Shown here one piece after another: positions 8,173-13,622 of a stretch of DNA of 20,535 nt. Each line of letters begins with the position of its first letter. Position 1 is the stretch's first letter. Made by a program: the position numbers and the translations under genes. The DNA comes from a virus. The notes beneath the pieces are model-generated. The model ran no database searches. It saw nothing but the letters and a program-made list of their open reading frames with translations, and was not told the origin of the DNA. The DNA lies in IMG/VR virus record IMGVR_UViG_3300028388_004534, positions 1 through 20,535 of that record; one strand, 5' to 3'.

Positions 8173-8922
8173 ATGTCTGGTCTGATCCTCGCCGGCAACG
8201 TGATCCTCGATCGCTATGTTGACGGCTCGCGCTCCAATGTCTTCATTGGCCCCATCAACGTGCCAAACCTCACCGTATCGGTCGGTGATGCCAACCGGCT
8301 GCAGCGCAAGAGCTATCTGCGCGACAGCTACCAGCAGAACCTCGACTCGGTGGTCATTCCCGGCTCCCCGTCGATCACCCTCACCACCGACGAGATGAGC
8401 GCCTCCGTGATGGCCTATGCACTGCTCGGGTCGGTGGAGAGCGTCTCGCAAACCGCCGGCGACGTGACCGATGAGGCGGTGACCGCCAGCCAGCTCGACG
8501 TATGGATCAAGCTCGCCAGCCACGCCATTAGCAGCGTGGTGGTCCAGGACGCCACCGACACCACCACCTACGTGCTGGATACCGATTACACCCTGGATCT
8601 CGACTCCGGGCTGATCAAGTTCCTCTCCACCGGCTCGATCAACGCCGCCGACGTGCTCCACGTCGACTACACCAAGGCGGCCACCACCTCCAGCCGCGTC
8701 AACGCCAACCAGGAGACGGACATCACCGCCTACATCCGCCTCGACGGGAAGAACCTCGCCACCGGCAAGCGGTGTCGGGCGATCTTCAAGAAGGCCGTGC
8801 TCGCCCCGTCGGGCGAGATCCCGCTGATCGGCGGCGATGACTTTGCCAGCTTCGAGCTTTCCGGCGACCTGGTGACCCCCGACGGCGAGACGGTGGCGTA
8901 CTACTACGAAGAGGAGCAGTAA
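8173..8922 (+). CDS. Major tail tube protein with inserted beta domain
   Basis: This 249-residue protein follows the tail terminator candidate and has tail-tube character. The N terminus (SGLILAGNVILDRYVDG...NVFIGPINVPNLTVSVGDANRLQRKSY) and the C terminus (ITAYIRLDGKNLATGKRCRAIFKKAVLAPSGEIPLIGGDDFASFELSGDLVTPDG) read as strands of a tube domain whose subunits stack as rings. Residues about 92-172 look like an insert (ASQLDVWIKL...VVVQDATDTTTYVLDTDYTLDLDSGLIKF...VLHVDY). Its DxDYTLDxxSGxIKF pattern resembles repeats in the large protein at 17002. The ribosome site GGGAGAA (8160-8166) is well placed. A hairpin and terminator follow, not a G/GT frameshift gene pair. Confidence 0.83.
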   Translation: MSGLILAGNVILDRYVDGSRSNVFIGPINVPNLTVSVGDANRLQRKSYLRDSYQQNLDSVVIPGSPSITLTTDEMSASVMAYALLGSVESVSQTAGDVTDEAVTASQLDVWIKLASHAISSVVVQDATDTTTYVLDTDYTLDLDSGLIKFLSTGSINAADVLHVDYTKAATTSSRVNANQETDITAYIRLDGKNLATGKRCRAIFKKAVLAPSGEIPLIGGDDFASFELSGDLVTPDGETVAYYYEEEQ

Positions 8923-8932
8923 TCCGCCCCGG

Positions 8933-8975
8933 TGTTGATTTTTTTGACCTTAAAACAAGGCGGCAAAAATCAACA
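8933..8975 (+). repeat. A+T-rich inverted repeat after the tail tube gene
   Basis: TGTTGATTTTT (8933-8943) is the exact reverse complement of AAAAATCAACA (8965-8975), with a 21-base spacer. It starts ten bases after the tail tube stop and is followed nine bases later by a strong G+C palindrome. It could form an RNA stem or act as a binding site; nothing in the sequence decides which. Confidence 0.6.
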
Positions 8976-8983
8976 TCCACCCA

Positions 8984-9004
8984 ACGGCCCCGCGGGGCCG
9001 TTTT
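8984..9004 (+). terminator. Rho-independent-terminator-like palindrome before the lysis cassette
   Basis: Bases 8984-9001 form a perfect 18-base palindrome (ACGGCCCCG/CGGGGCCGT) followed by TTTT. It lies 21 bases before the start at 9026, which has its own TGGAGA ribosome site, so there is no room for a promoter after it. It marks the boundary between the tail tube gene and the lysis-like cassette. The T run is short, so termination may be partial. Confidence 0.7.
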
Positions 9005-9025
9005 CATTTCTGGAGACTGAAACCC

Positions 9026-9346
9026 ATGAACCCCAAGCAACTCGTTCTCACCGCCCTCGTGGCCCTCATCACCCTCACCGGCACCGTCGGCTGCATCGAC
9101 CAGATCCGGGAGGCCAAGAAGCATATCGCCGAGTCCGGCATCACCGACATCGCCATCGACGTGGCGGCCCGCGACGTGTTGGAGGCCATCGCCACGCCGG
9201 ACACCAAGGCCTCGCGGATCGCCGGCCGGGCGCTGGAGATTTATATCGACGACGCGCCGGATGGTCTGCGCCATGCCGCCCAGCAGCGCTACGGCGTGCA
9301 GCTGGCGCCTGCCGACTGGACCTGTACCCCGCCGGCGACACCGTAG
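9026..9346 (+). CDS. Small predicted lipoprotein of unknown function
   Basis: This 106-residue protein has a lipoprotein signal: Lys near the N terminus (MNPKQ), a hydrophobic core (LVLTALVALITL) and a lipobox TVGC with C23 as the first mature residue. The -3 Thr is less usual than Leu. The mature part is helical (IDQIREAKKHIAESGITDIAIDVAARDVLEAIA), then RIAGRALEIYIDDAPDGLRHAAQQRYG, and ends Thr/Pro-rich with a second Cys. It should be anchored in the inner or outer membrane facing the periplasm. The ribosome site TGGAGA at 9011-9016 supports the start. It opens the cassette that contains the lysozyme, so a role in lysis or cell-surface change is possible. I do not recognise the family. Confidence 0.75.
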   Translation: MNPKQLVLTALVALITLTGTVGCIDQIREAKKHIAESGITDIAIDVAARDVLEAIATPDTKASRIAGRALEIYIDDAPDGLRHAAQQRYGVQLAPADWTCTPPATP

Positions 9347-9351
9347 CGCAA

Positions 9352-9525
9352 ATGCCCTCCACCGACCCGCGCCTAATCCAGCCCAATACCTGGAACGAAT
9401 GGAAAGAATGCCAGCGAAAGCTGGAGGCGGCGCGCCAACGGATCGCGGAACTGGAACAAAGAATCAAGGAGCTGACCAATGACACAGCGACTGATCGAGC
9501 TGCACCGGCAGCTGGTGAAACATGA
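9352..9525 (+). CDS. Short coiled-coil peptide overlapping the lysozyme gene
   Basis: This is a 57-residue open frame (MPSTDPRLIQPNTWNEWKE...) whose middle is a strong coiled-coil candidate (CQRKLEAARQRIAELEQRIKELTND). It fills the 130-base gap between the lipoprotein and lysozyme genes and overlaps the lysozyme start by 47 bases. The ribosome site is poor, so it may depend on coupled translation from the lipoprotein stop five bases before its start. No membrane segment is present. It is a plausible small gene because the helix is well formed and the gap is otherwise unexplained; it could still be chance. Confidence 0.5.
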   Translation: MPSTDPRLIQPNTWNEWKECQRKLEAARQRIAELEQRIKELTNDTATDRAAPAAGET

Positions 9526-9904
9526 GGGGCTGCGCCTCAAGCCATACCGATGCACCGCCGGGAAACTGACCATCGGTGTGGGCCGCAACCTGGACGATGT
9601 GGGCATCACCCAGGGCGAGGCCATGGCGCTGCTGGATAACGACATCCAGCGGGTGGAGCGGGAGGTGGAGCAGGCGTTCCCCTGGTATGACCGACTGAGT
9701 GCCCCGCGCAAGAACGTGGTGCTCAACATGGTATTCAATCTCGGCCTTGCCCGGTTCCGCGGTTTCCGCAACGCCATCGCCGCCATGCAGACCGAGAACT
9801 GGGCGGACGCCGCCGCCGAGATGCTGGACAGCAAGTGGGCGCGCCAGGTCGGCAACCGAGCCCGCGAGCTGGCCCGGCAGATGGAGACGGGAGAGTACCA
9901 ATGA
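9479..9904 (+). CDS. Endolysin: GH24 (T4-type) lysozyme
   Basis: This 141-residue muramidase should cleave the glycan strands of peptidoglycan for host lysis. The family motif is present: E16 in KHEGLRLKPY, then C25 and T31 in RCTAGKLTIGVGRNLDD. The spacing equals T4 lysozyme E11, D20 and T26, with Cys replacing Asp, a variant known among phage lysozymes. Later signatures are AFPWYDRLSAPRKNVVLNMVFNLGLARFRGFRNAIAAM and SKWARQVGNRARELARQM. There is no signal peptide or hydrophobic anchor at the N terminus, so a separate holin should release it. AAGGAG at 9466-9471 is the ribosome site. The stop overlaps the next start (ATGA). Confidence 0.95.
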   Translation: MTQRLIELHRQLVKHEGLRLKPYRCTAGKLTIGVGRNLDDVGITQGEAMALLDNDIQRVEREVEQAFPWYDRLSAPRKNVVLNMVFNLGLARFRGFRNAIAAMQTENWADAAAEMLDSKWARQVGNRARELARQMETGEYQ

Positions 9905-10095
9905 TCCGGATACCGAAGAACCCGTTTCGCGGTGGCCGTCGCGAGGCGCTGCGCGTGATTGATCGGTCGATACAGGAGCGTCGCCGGATGCTGGTCGACG
10001 TGCGACAGGAGATCACCGATAAGGTGAACGAAAAGACGCGTCTCGAAAAAGAACTGTGGGCGCTGGAAGACAAGCGCCGCGAGTTGGGAGGCTGA
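9901..10095 (+). CDS. Small basic coiled-coil protein in the lysis cassette
   Basis: This 64-residue protein starts at the ATG overlapping the lysozyme stop. It has a short basic N terminus (MIRIPKNPFRGGRREALR) and a long amphipathic helix rich in Glu, Arg and Lys (IDRSIQERRRMLVDVRQEITDKVNEKTRLEKELWALEDKRREL). No membrane segment or signal is visible, so it is not a typical inner-membrane spanin despite lying between lysozyme and lipoprotein. The next gene starts one base after its stop. I do not recognise a family; self-association or pairing with another coiled-coil product nearby is an inference. Confidence 0.7.
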   Translation: MIRIPKNPFRGGRREALRVIDRSIQERRRMLVDVRQEITDKVNEKTRLEKELWALEDKRRELGG

Positions 10096-10096
10096 C

Positions 10097-10654
10097 ATGC
10101 GCTACATGATCCGCATGGTCCTGATGATCGCCGCCGTGGCCCTGTCCGGGTGCGCTACCGATGCCGAGCTGCGTGCCAGGGTGGCGACTGCCAATATCGA
10201 GATGGCCAAGCGCGCGCCCCAACTGCTGCTGGATGCGGCGATCCCTGTCCCGGGGAGTGACCGCGTGATGACGATCAAGGTGGCCAATCCGGACGGCGCA
10301 AGTAGGGCAATCCACGCCCCGCAGAACCCGTGGGCCGGCGTAGCATCCGACGCGCTCAAGACCGTTGGCACCGTGGGCGGCATCGTCGCCGGCGGCCATG
10401 CCGCTCGGTGGCTCGTCGAGAGTACCGGGGCGGGTATCGCCGGGGCGTTGCAGCATGTGCCAGATCCGGTCCAATTCGACCAGCCCGCGCCCGTGGTGGT
10501 GGAGCAGCCAGCGCCTGCCATCGTGGAGCAGCCCAGCCCGACCGTGGTAGAGCAACCCGCGCCGATCATCGTACCACCCACCGACCCGGTAATCGTCACC
10601 CAGCCGGACCCGATCATCGTAGAGCCGAGCTATCCGCCGGTGGGAGAGTTGTGA
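10097..10654 (+). CDS. Lipoprotein with octapeptide proline-rich stalk; candidate outer spanin
   Basis: This 185-residue protein has a clear lipoprotein signal (MRYMIRMVLMIAAVALSGCA) with lipobox LSGC and C19. A helical section follows (ATDAELRARVATANIEMAKRAPQLLLDAA), then a Gly/Ala-rich, weakly hydrophobic stretch (about 88-118). The C-terminal third is seven tandem octads (residues 127-182) on the pattern V-E-Q-P-A-P-x-V/I. Such a stalk should be extended and could reach across much of the periplasm. Proline-rich lipoproteins next to a lysozyme recall outer spanins such as lambda Rz1, but this one is much longer, and no membrane-anchored coiled-coil partner of the usual Rz type is seen. It may instead be a lipoprotein that alters the cell surface. 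The ribosome site is GGGAGG at 10086-10091. Confidence 0.8.
   Translation: MRYMIRMVLMIAAVALSGCATDAELRARVATANIEMAKRAPQLLLDAAIPVPGSDRVMTIKVANPDGASRAIHAPQNPWAGVASDALKTVGTVGGIVAGGHAARWLVESTGAGIAGALQHVPDPVQFDQPAPVVVEQPAPAIVEQPSPTVVEQPAPIIVPPTDPVIVTQPDPIIVEPSYPPVGEL
10475..10642 (+). repeat. Seven tandem 24-bp units encoding a proline-rich octapeptide
   Basis: The stretch encodes FDQPAPVV, VEQPAPAI, VEQPSPTV, VEQPAPII, VPPTDPVI, VTQPDPII and VEPSYPPV without interruption. The inner units are most alike at protein and DNA level and the outer ones have drifted. Such repeats can expand or contract by recombination or replication slippage. Confidence 0.85.
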
Positions 10655-10794
10655 TGGTGACCGAAATCACAAACAGGGCTATGTTTTTTATTATTTTCTT
10701 CGCGCTTGCTGTGATTGCAATAGCCTCGCCATCTATAGCCGTTAGTCAGTGCATTAAGCTGTCGAGATTGGCGCAAAAGAACGGGGTACAGTAA
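10654..10794 (+). CDS. 46-residue single-span membrane peptide; holin-type candidate
   Basis: This short gene starts at the ATG overlapping the lipoprotein stop and ends in TAATG with the next gene. It encodes MVTEITNRA, then a hydrophobic span of about 20 residues (MFFIIFFALAVIAIASPSIAV) and a short basic tail (KLSRLAQKNG). Its DNA is A+T-richer than the genes around it, partly because of the Phe/Ile codons. Its place after a lysozyme and before another membrane protein fits a small holin, antiholin or inner-membrane partner of the lipoprotein. No family motif is recognised, so the role is inferred. Confidence 0.68.
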   Translation: MVTEITNRAMFFIIFFALAVIAIASPSIAVSQCIKLSRLAQKNGVQ

Positions 10795-11099
10795 TGACGG
10801 ATTACGATTTCCAGACCGAGATGCTCAAGGGCCTTGGTCGCATCGAGGAGGTGCAACGCAAGCAGACCGAGCTGCTTGAGCGCCTGATAACCGTGGAGGC
10901 AGACCAGCGCGGCGTGCGCGATGACGTGTCCGAGATCCGCCGCGCCCACGACGAGTTGTTTTCCCGGCTGCGCAGCCTGGAGGAGGAACTGAGCCAGTGG
11001 CGCACAGTGCGCAAAATTATTGCTTGGCTCGGCCCCACCGGCGCGATTGCCGCCGCTATCGCGTTCTACCAGTCCACCGGCGGCGCTGGAGGAGTCTGA
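10794..11099 (+). CDS. Coiled-coil protein with C-terminal membrane segment; XhlA-like holin-associated candidate
   Basis: This 101-residue protein starts in TAATG with the upstream gene. Its first 75 residues form a helical coiled coil (MLKGLGRIEEVQRKQTELLERLITVEADQRGVRDDVSEIRRAHDELFSRLRSLEEELSQW). A C-terminal hydrophobic span follows (KIIAWLGPTGAIAAAIAFY) and then a Gly-rich end. That order, coil then tail anchor, matches XhlA-type proteins that work with a holin to deliver an endolysin in some Gram-positive phages; similar small proteins occur beside lysozymes in other prophages. The lysozyme here needs an export route, so a holin or holin partner role is reasonable. Similarity is by architecture only. 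Confidence 0.75.
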   Translation: MTDYDFQTEMLKGLGRIEEVQRKQTELLERLITVEADQRGVRDDVSEIRRAHDELFSRLRSLEEELSQWRTVRKIIAWLGPTGAIAAAIAFYQSTGGAGGV

Positions 11100-11102
11100 C
11101 CC

Positions 11103-11498
11103 ATGACCGCAAACGTGCTCAACGCCCGCCTGCCGGCCGCGGCCAACATCCTGCTCGTGCGCGGAGAGGACTTCCGCGCCCAGTTTGCGCTGGAGAATAG
11201 CGACGGCACCGCAGTGGGTTGGGCGGGCTACAGCGCAGAGGCTGAGATCGTCGACGATGCCGGGAACGTCCTGCTGGCCATCCCGGCTGACGCGGGCGCG
11301 GTCACTCTCGACACCAGCGACCCGCCAACCGGGCGCGTCACAATCACCCTGCCACGCGCTACCGTGGACGCGCTCACCTGGACCTGCGGATCGTTTCGGC
11401 TGTGGGTCACTGACCCGCTGGGCGAGCGCTGGCGGCTAGTCGCCGGCCTGGCTGTCGTATCTGATGGAGGTATCGGCCAATGTCCGACGCAGATCTGA
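11103..11498 (+). CDS. Ig-like beta-sandwich protein; tail-fibre adaptor candidate
   Basis: This 131-residue protein has a strand-rich layout. It opens RLPAAANILLVRGEDFRAQFALENSDGTAVGWAGYSAEAEIVDDAGNVLLAIPAD, then DPPTGRVTITLPRATVDALTWTCGSFRLWVTDPLGERWRLVAGLAVVSDG. The order (RGEDF, a GYSAEAEI strand, a GRVTITLP strand, and a final FRLWVTDPLGERWRLVAG hairpin) recurs in small phage proteins just upstream of fibre genes and resembles BppU-type N-terminal domains that attach fibres to the baseplate. The strong ribosome site GGAGGAG (11088-11094) suggests high expression. It overlaps the fibre gene by 19 bases. The adaptor role is inferred from position and pattern. Confidence 0.72.
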   Translation: MTANVLNARLPAAANILLVRGEDFRAQFALENSDGTAVGWAGYSAEAEIVDDAGNVLLAIPADAGAVTLDTSDPPTGRVTITLPRATVDALTWTCGSFRLWVTDPLGERWRLVAGLAVVSDGGIGQCPTQI

Positions 11499-12862
11499 TC
11501 AAGCGAGCGTCCCTGCCGATTGTCCGCATCGACCAGGACGGCACGCGGGTGATCCGCGTCTCGCAGGGTCTGACAGGCCCGACTGGTCCCGCGGCGGAGA
11601 GCGCAGCCCTGTCTGATGCTGACCCCGCCGTGCTGGGCGTAGCGGCCCCCGGGGTGTCTGCCGATGCGTCCCGCGCCGATCACGTCCACCCAATGCCGAG
11701 CGCCGCAGACGTGGACGCAGACCCCGCCGGCACCGCGCTAGACGCCATGAATGCCCACCTCACCGCGCCCGACCCGCACGGACAATACCTGAGAGCGACT
11801 GAGGGCGACGCTGCCTACGAGCCGATCGGCACTGCCTCCGCTGGTGATGCACAGCACCTGCTCGACTACGACCACCCGGCCCTTACTGCCCATATCGCCG
11901 CAACGGGCAACCCACACAGCACCGCCCCCTCTGATCTGGGACAGGACGGCGCAACCGATGGACAGGCCATTATCTGGGATGATGCCACTGGGCAGTGGAC
12001 GCCGGGCACGGTGGCGTCGTATTGGACCGAAGACGCGGTTAACGGCTATCTCTATCCGTCTGATCTGACGGGTAATGTGGGGATAGGGACTGATACGCCA
12101 GAACATAAACTTTCGGTTATTAGAGAACTAAATATACAAAAACAAGCTATATTTGCAGATGCACCATCTTCATCGACTTCGTTAGGCGTTACTTATGCTG
12201 GGATATACTTAGCAAACCAAAAGGCAATTAACAACAATTGGGTTAGATTAAATTTTGGAACAGGGCACTCGAATTCGGTTGGGGCAATGGGGATACAAAT
12301 AACCGACCATGCTAATAGATACGGTAAGTTCTTCATAAGCTCTCAGGGGGCTGGTAATCATGTCTCAGACGTAAATTTGTTAATTGATGAGACTGGAAAT
12401 GTAGGGATAGGAGAAATAACCCCAACAGCCCGTCTTCACGTAGTCGGCCCAGGAAACGACTCACTAACTTACTCGACCAAGTTCCAGGATGGTGACGAAA
12501 ATACCGCGTTATCTGTGCGAGATGATAGAGCGGTATTTATCTCTACTGTAGAGTCGGAGCCGCTAGATGCAGGGATGGAAACACCGGCGGCTGGCGCTCG
12601 TCTGACAGTGGACTGGTGGGACGATACGACCGGCATCTACCGCCGAAAACAAATCGACTCCCTGGGCGTTACGGACTCCGCGCCGCTGACGCATATTGCG
12701 CCCTGCCTGGTATCTGAGTTGCCAAGCGCATCAACGGCTGGGGCTGGGGTGCGCGGAATGGTGACAGACGCAAATGCAACGGCATTTGGCAGCGTTGTCG
12801 CTGGCAGTGGGGCAAACACCGTGCCAGTTTACTCTGACGGCACTGATTGGAGGATTGGATGA
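11480..12862 (+). CDS. Tail fibre / receptor-binding protein
   Basis: This 460-residue protein is modular. The N terminus has a short collagen-like GLTGPTGPA and the fibre motif GVSADASRADHVHP. A His-rich shaft follows (PHGQYL, DYDHPALTAHIAATGNPHST), which in other fibres binds metal along the trimer. Two NVGIG repeats (GNVGIGTDTPEHKLSV at 198-213, GNVGIGEITPTARLHV at 306-321) flank a segment of about 90 residues. The C terminus (LVSELPSASTAGAGVRGMVTDA...VPVYSDGTDWRIG) is a widespread fibre ending. Bases from about 12100 to 12560 are markedly A+T-rich compared with both flanks, with AGA/ATA codons otherwise scarce here, suggesting acquired receptor-binding sequence. The ribosome site is TGGAGGT (11465-11471). 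It lies before the tape measure, an unusual place for a fibre. Confidence 0.88.
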   Translation: MSDADLIKRASLPIVRIDQDGTRVIRVSQGLTGPTGPAAESAALSDADPAVLGVAAPGVSADASRADHVHPMPSAADVDADPAGTALDAMNAHLTAPDPHGQYLRATEGDAAYEPIGTASAGDAQHLLDYDHPALTAHIAATGNPHSTAPSDLGQDGATDGQAIIWDDATGQWTPGTVASYWTEDAVNGYLYPSDLTGNVGIGTDTPEHKLSVIRELNIQKQAIFADAPSSSTSLGVTYAGIYLANQKAINNNWVRLNFGTGHSNSVGAMGIQITDHANRYGKFFISSQGAGNHVSDVNLLIDETGNVGIGEITPTARLHVVGPGNDSLTYSTKFQDGDENTALSVRDDRAVFISTVESEPLDAGMETPAAGARLTVDWWDDTTGIYRRKQIDSLGVTDSAPLTHIAPCLVSELPSASTAGAGVRGMVTDANATAFGSVVAGSGANTVPVYSDGTDWRIG

Positions 12863-13344
12863 TTGAAGAACTTGTGATTGAGCTGCCGGACGGGCTAACC
12901 GTTGACGGCCTGTATCGAGCTGCGGCGATCAAATCGGGATGGACGCCAGAGACGACGCAGCTGGGAGCGGAGCAGGAGCATGTCGCGGCGGATGCCACGG
13001 CGGCGCGGGCGTTTGTCGACGACCTGCGGGTGAGCGGTGGAGAGCTGATTCCGCCGGCCCGGCAGGAACAGGATGGCTCGTTTATCATTACATACCGACC
13101 GGCAGAGACTGTCGCCAACCCCGTGGACATCCTAGCCGCAGGGCAGGCCGCAATCGAGGAGCGGTTTCGAGAGGAGGCGATTGATGCGATTGAGGCGGTT
13201 GAGGCGGCAACACCTATCCCAATGCCAACGGAGCCGATGACCGCAACACAGCTGGAGACGTATATCCAGGAGAAGCGGCAGGAGGCGCGTGGGGAAGCAG
13301 AGAAAATGGTCCGCGGCAAGGGGCGACTGCGGAGGCCGCTGTGA
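12859..13344 (+). CDS. Unrecognised 161-residue protein between fibre and tape measure
   Basis: The start at 12859 overlaps the fibre stop (ATGA) and follows GGAGG at 12849-12853; an upstream in-frame ATG at 12847 would precede that site. The N-terminal half looks globular (IEELVIELPDGLTVDGLYRAAAIKSGWTPE, then DGSFIITYRPAETVANPVDILAAG). The C-terminal half is helical and charged (AAIEERFREEAIDAIEAVEAA, ...LETYIQEKRQEARGEAEKMVRGKGRLRRPL) with a basic end. Its coupling to the fibre suggests a fibre partner or fibre-assembly helper. Its location just before the tape measure is also where tail-assembly chaperones sit. No known motif supports either, so the function is open. Confidence 0.75.
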   Translation: MIEELVIELPDGLTVDGLYRAAAIKSGWTPETTQLGAEQEHVAADATAARAFVDDLRVSGGELIPPARQEQDGSFIITYRPAETVANPVDILAAGQAAIEERFREEAIDAIEAVEAATPIPMPTEPMTATQLETYIQEKRQEARGEAEKMVRGKGRLRRPL

Positions 13345-13372
13345 TAATTACTGCTAATTCCACCCGGATGGC

Positions 13373-13448
13373 TTTTATTGCCTGAACCAAAATGCCCAAC
13401 CAACACGAAGTCAAGCTCCTGCTCTCCACCGAGACCACCGGCGAGGGC
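13373..13448 (+). repeat. Upstream copy of duplicated tape-measure leader and 5' end
   Basis: This 76-base segment matches 13547-13622 with one difference (G at 13415, A at 13589). It covers TTTTATTGCCTGAACCAAA, the ATG and the first 19 codons of the tape measure gene. The two copies are 174 bases apart. Downstream the match decays over a few codons (CAGATCCGGAAT against AATATCCGCATT). Confidence 0.95.
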
Positions 13449-13463
13449 CAGATCCGGAATTAA
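13392..13463 (+). pseudogene. Truncated duplicate of tape measure 5' end
   Basis: The ATG at 13392 reads MPNQHEVKLLLSTETTGEG, identical to the start of the tape measure protein, then QIRN and a TAA at 13461. It is in the same frame as the intact gene at 13566 but is stopped. The preceding hairpin is degraded (CCACCCGGATGGCTTTT) compared with the intact terminator before 13566. It is most simply a recombination or duplication relic; a functional 23-residue leader peptide is a less likely alternative. Confidence 0.8.
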
Positions 13464-13500
13464 AGGGGCCAGGCACGAATTAAACGGACCCAGTAAACGC
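13451..13500 (+). repeat. Short spacer with GAATTAAA direct repeats, REP-like
   Basis: GAATTAAA occurs at 13457-13464 and 13477-13484, each followed by a G/C-rich block (GGGGCCAGG, then CGGACCC). From memory, the AATTAAAGGGGxCAGGCACGAATT style resembles repeats linked to REP-associated tyrosine transposases in gammaproteobacteria. No transposase gene is present in the window. The resemblance is unverified. Confidence 0.4.
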
Positions 13501-13526
13501 ATCCATAACAACCCATCCTCCACACC

Positions 13527-13550
13527 AAAACCCGCCCTGGCGGGTTTTTT
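13527..13550 (+). terminator. Rho-independent-terminator-like hairpin before the tape measure gene
   Basis: CCCGCC (13531-13536) and GGCGGG (13539-13544) pair across a CT loop, flanked by AAAA and followed by six T. It lies 15 bases before the tape measure ATG, with no recognisable ribosome site or promoter between. Its sequence and the trailing ATTGCCTGAAC recur before 16595 and, in part, before 3856. Confidence 0.75.
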
Positions 13551-13622
13551 ATTGCCTGAACCAAAATGCCCAACCAACACGAAGTCAAACTCCTGCTCTC
13601 CACCGAGACCACCGGCGAGGGC
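13547..13622 (+). repeat. Downstream (intact) copy of the tape-measure leader duplication
   Basis: This is the partner of 13373-13448 and forms the real leader and first codons of the tape measure gene. One mismatch separates the copies over 76 bases, so the duplication is recent or kept similar by recombination. Confidence 0.95.

Noticed and set aside
8922-9025. Programmed frameshift after the tail tube gene making a G/GT-type chaperone.
   Set aside because: The T run at 8939-8945 lies after the tube stop and no overlapping downstream frame with chaperone-like sequence continues from it.
9479-9904. Loss of activity in the lysozyme because Cys replaces the T4 Asp20 equivalent.
   Set aside because: The Glu-8-Cys-5-Thr form is a known active variant in phage GH24 lysozymes, and the rest of the motif is intact.
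10475-10642. CRISPR-like array in the 24-bp repeats.
   Set aside because: The units are contiguous without spacers, vary in sequence, and keep the reading frame of a lipoprotein.
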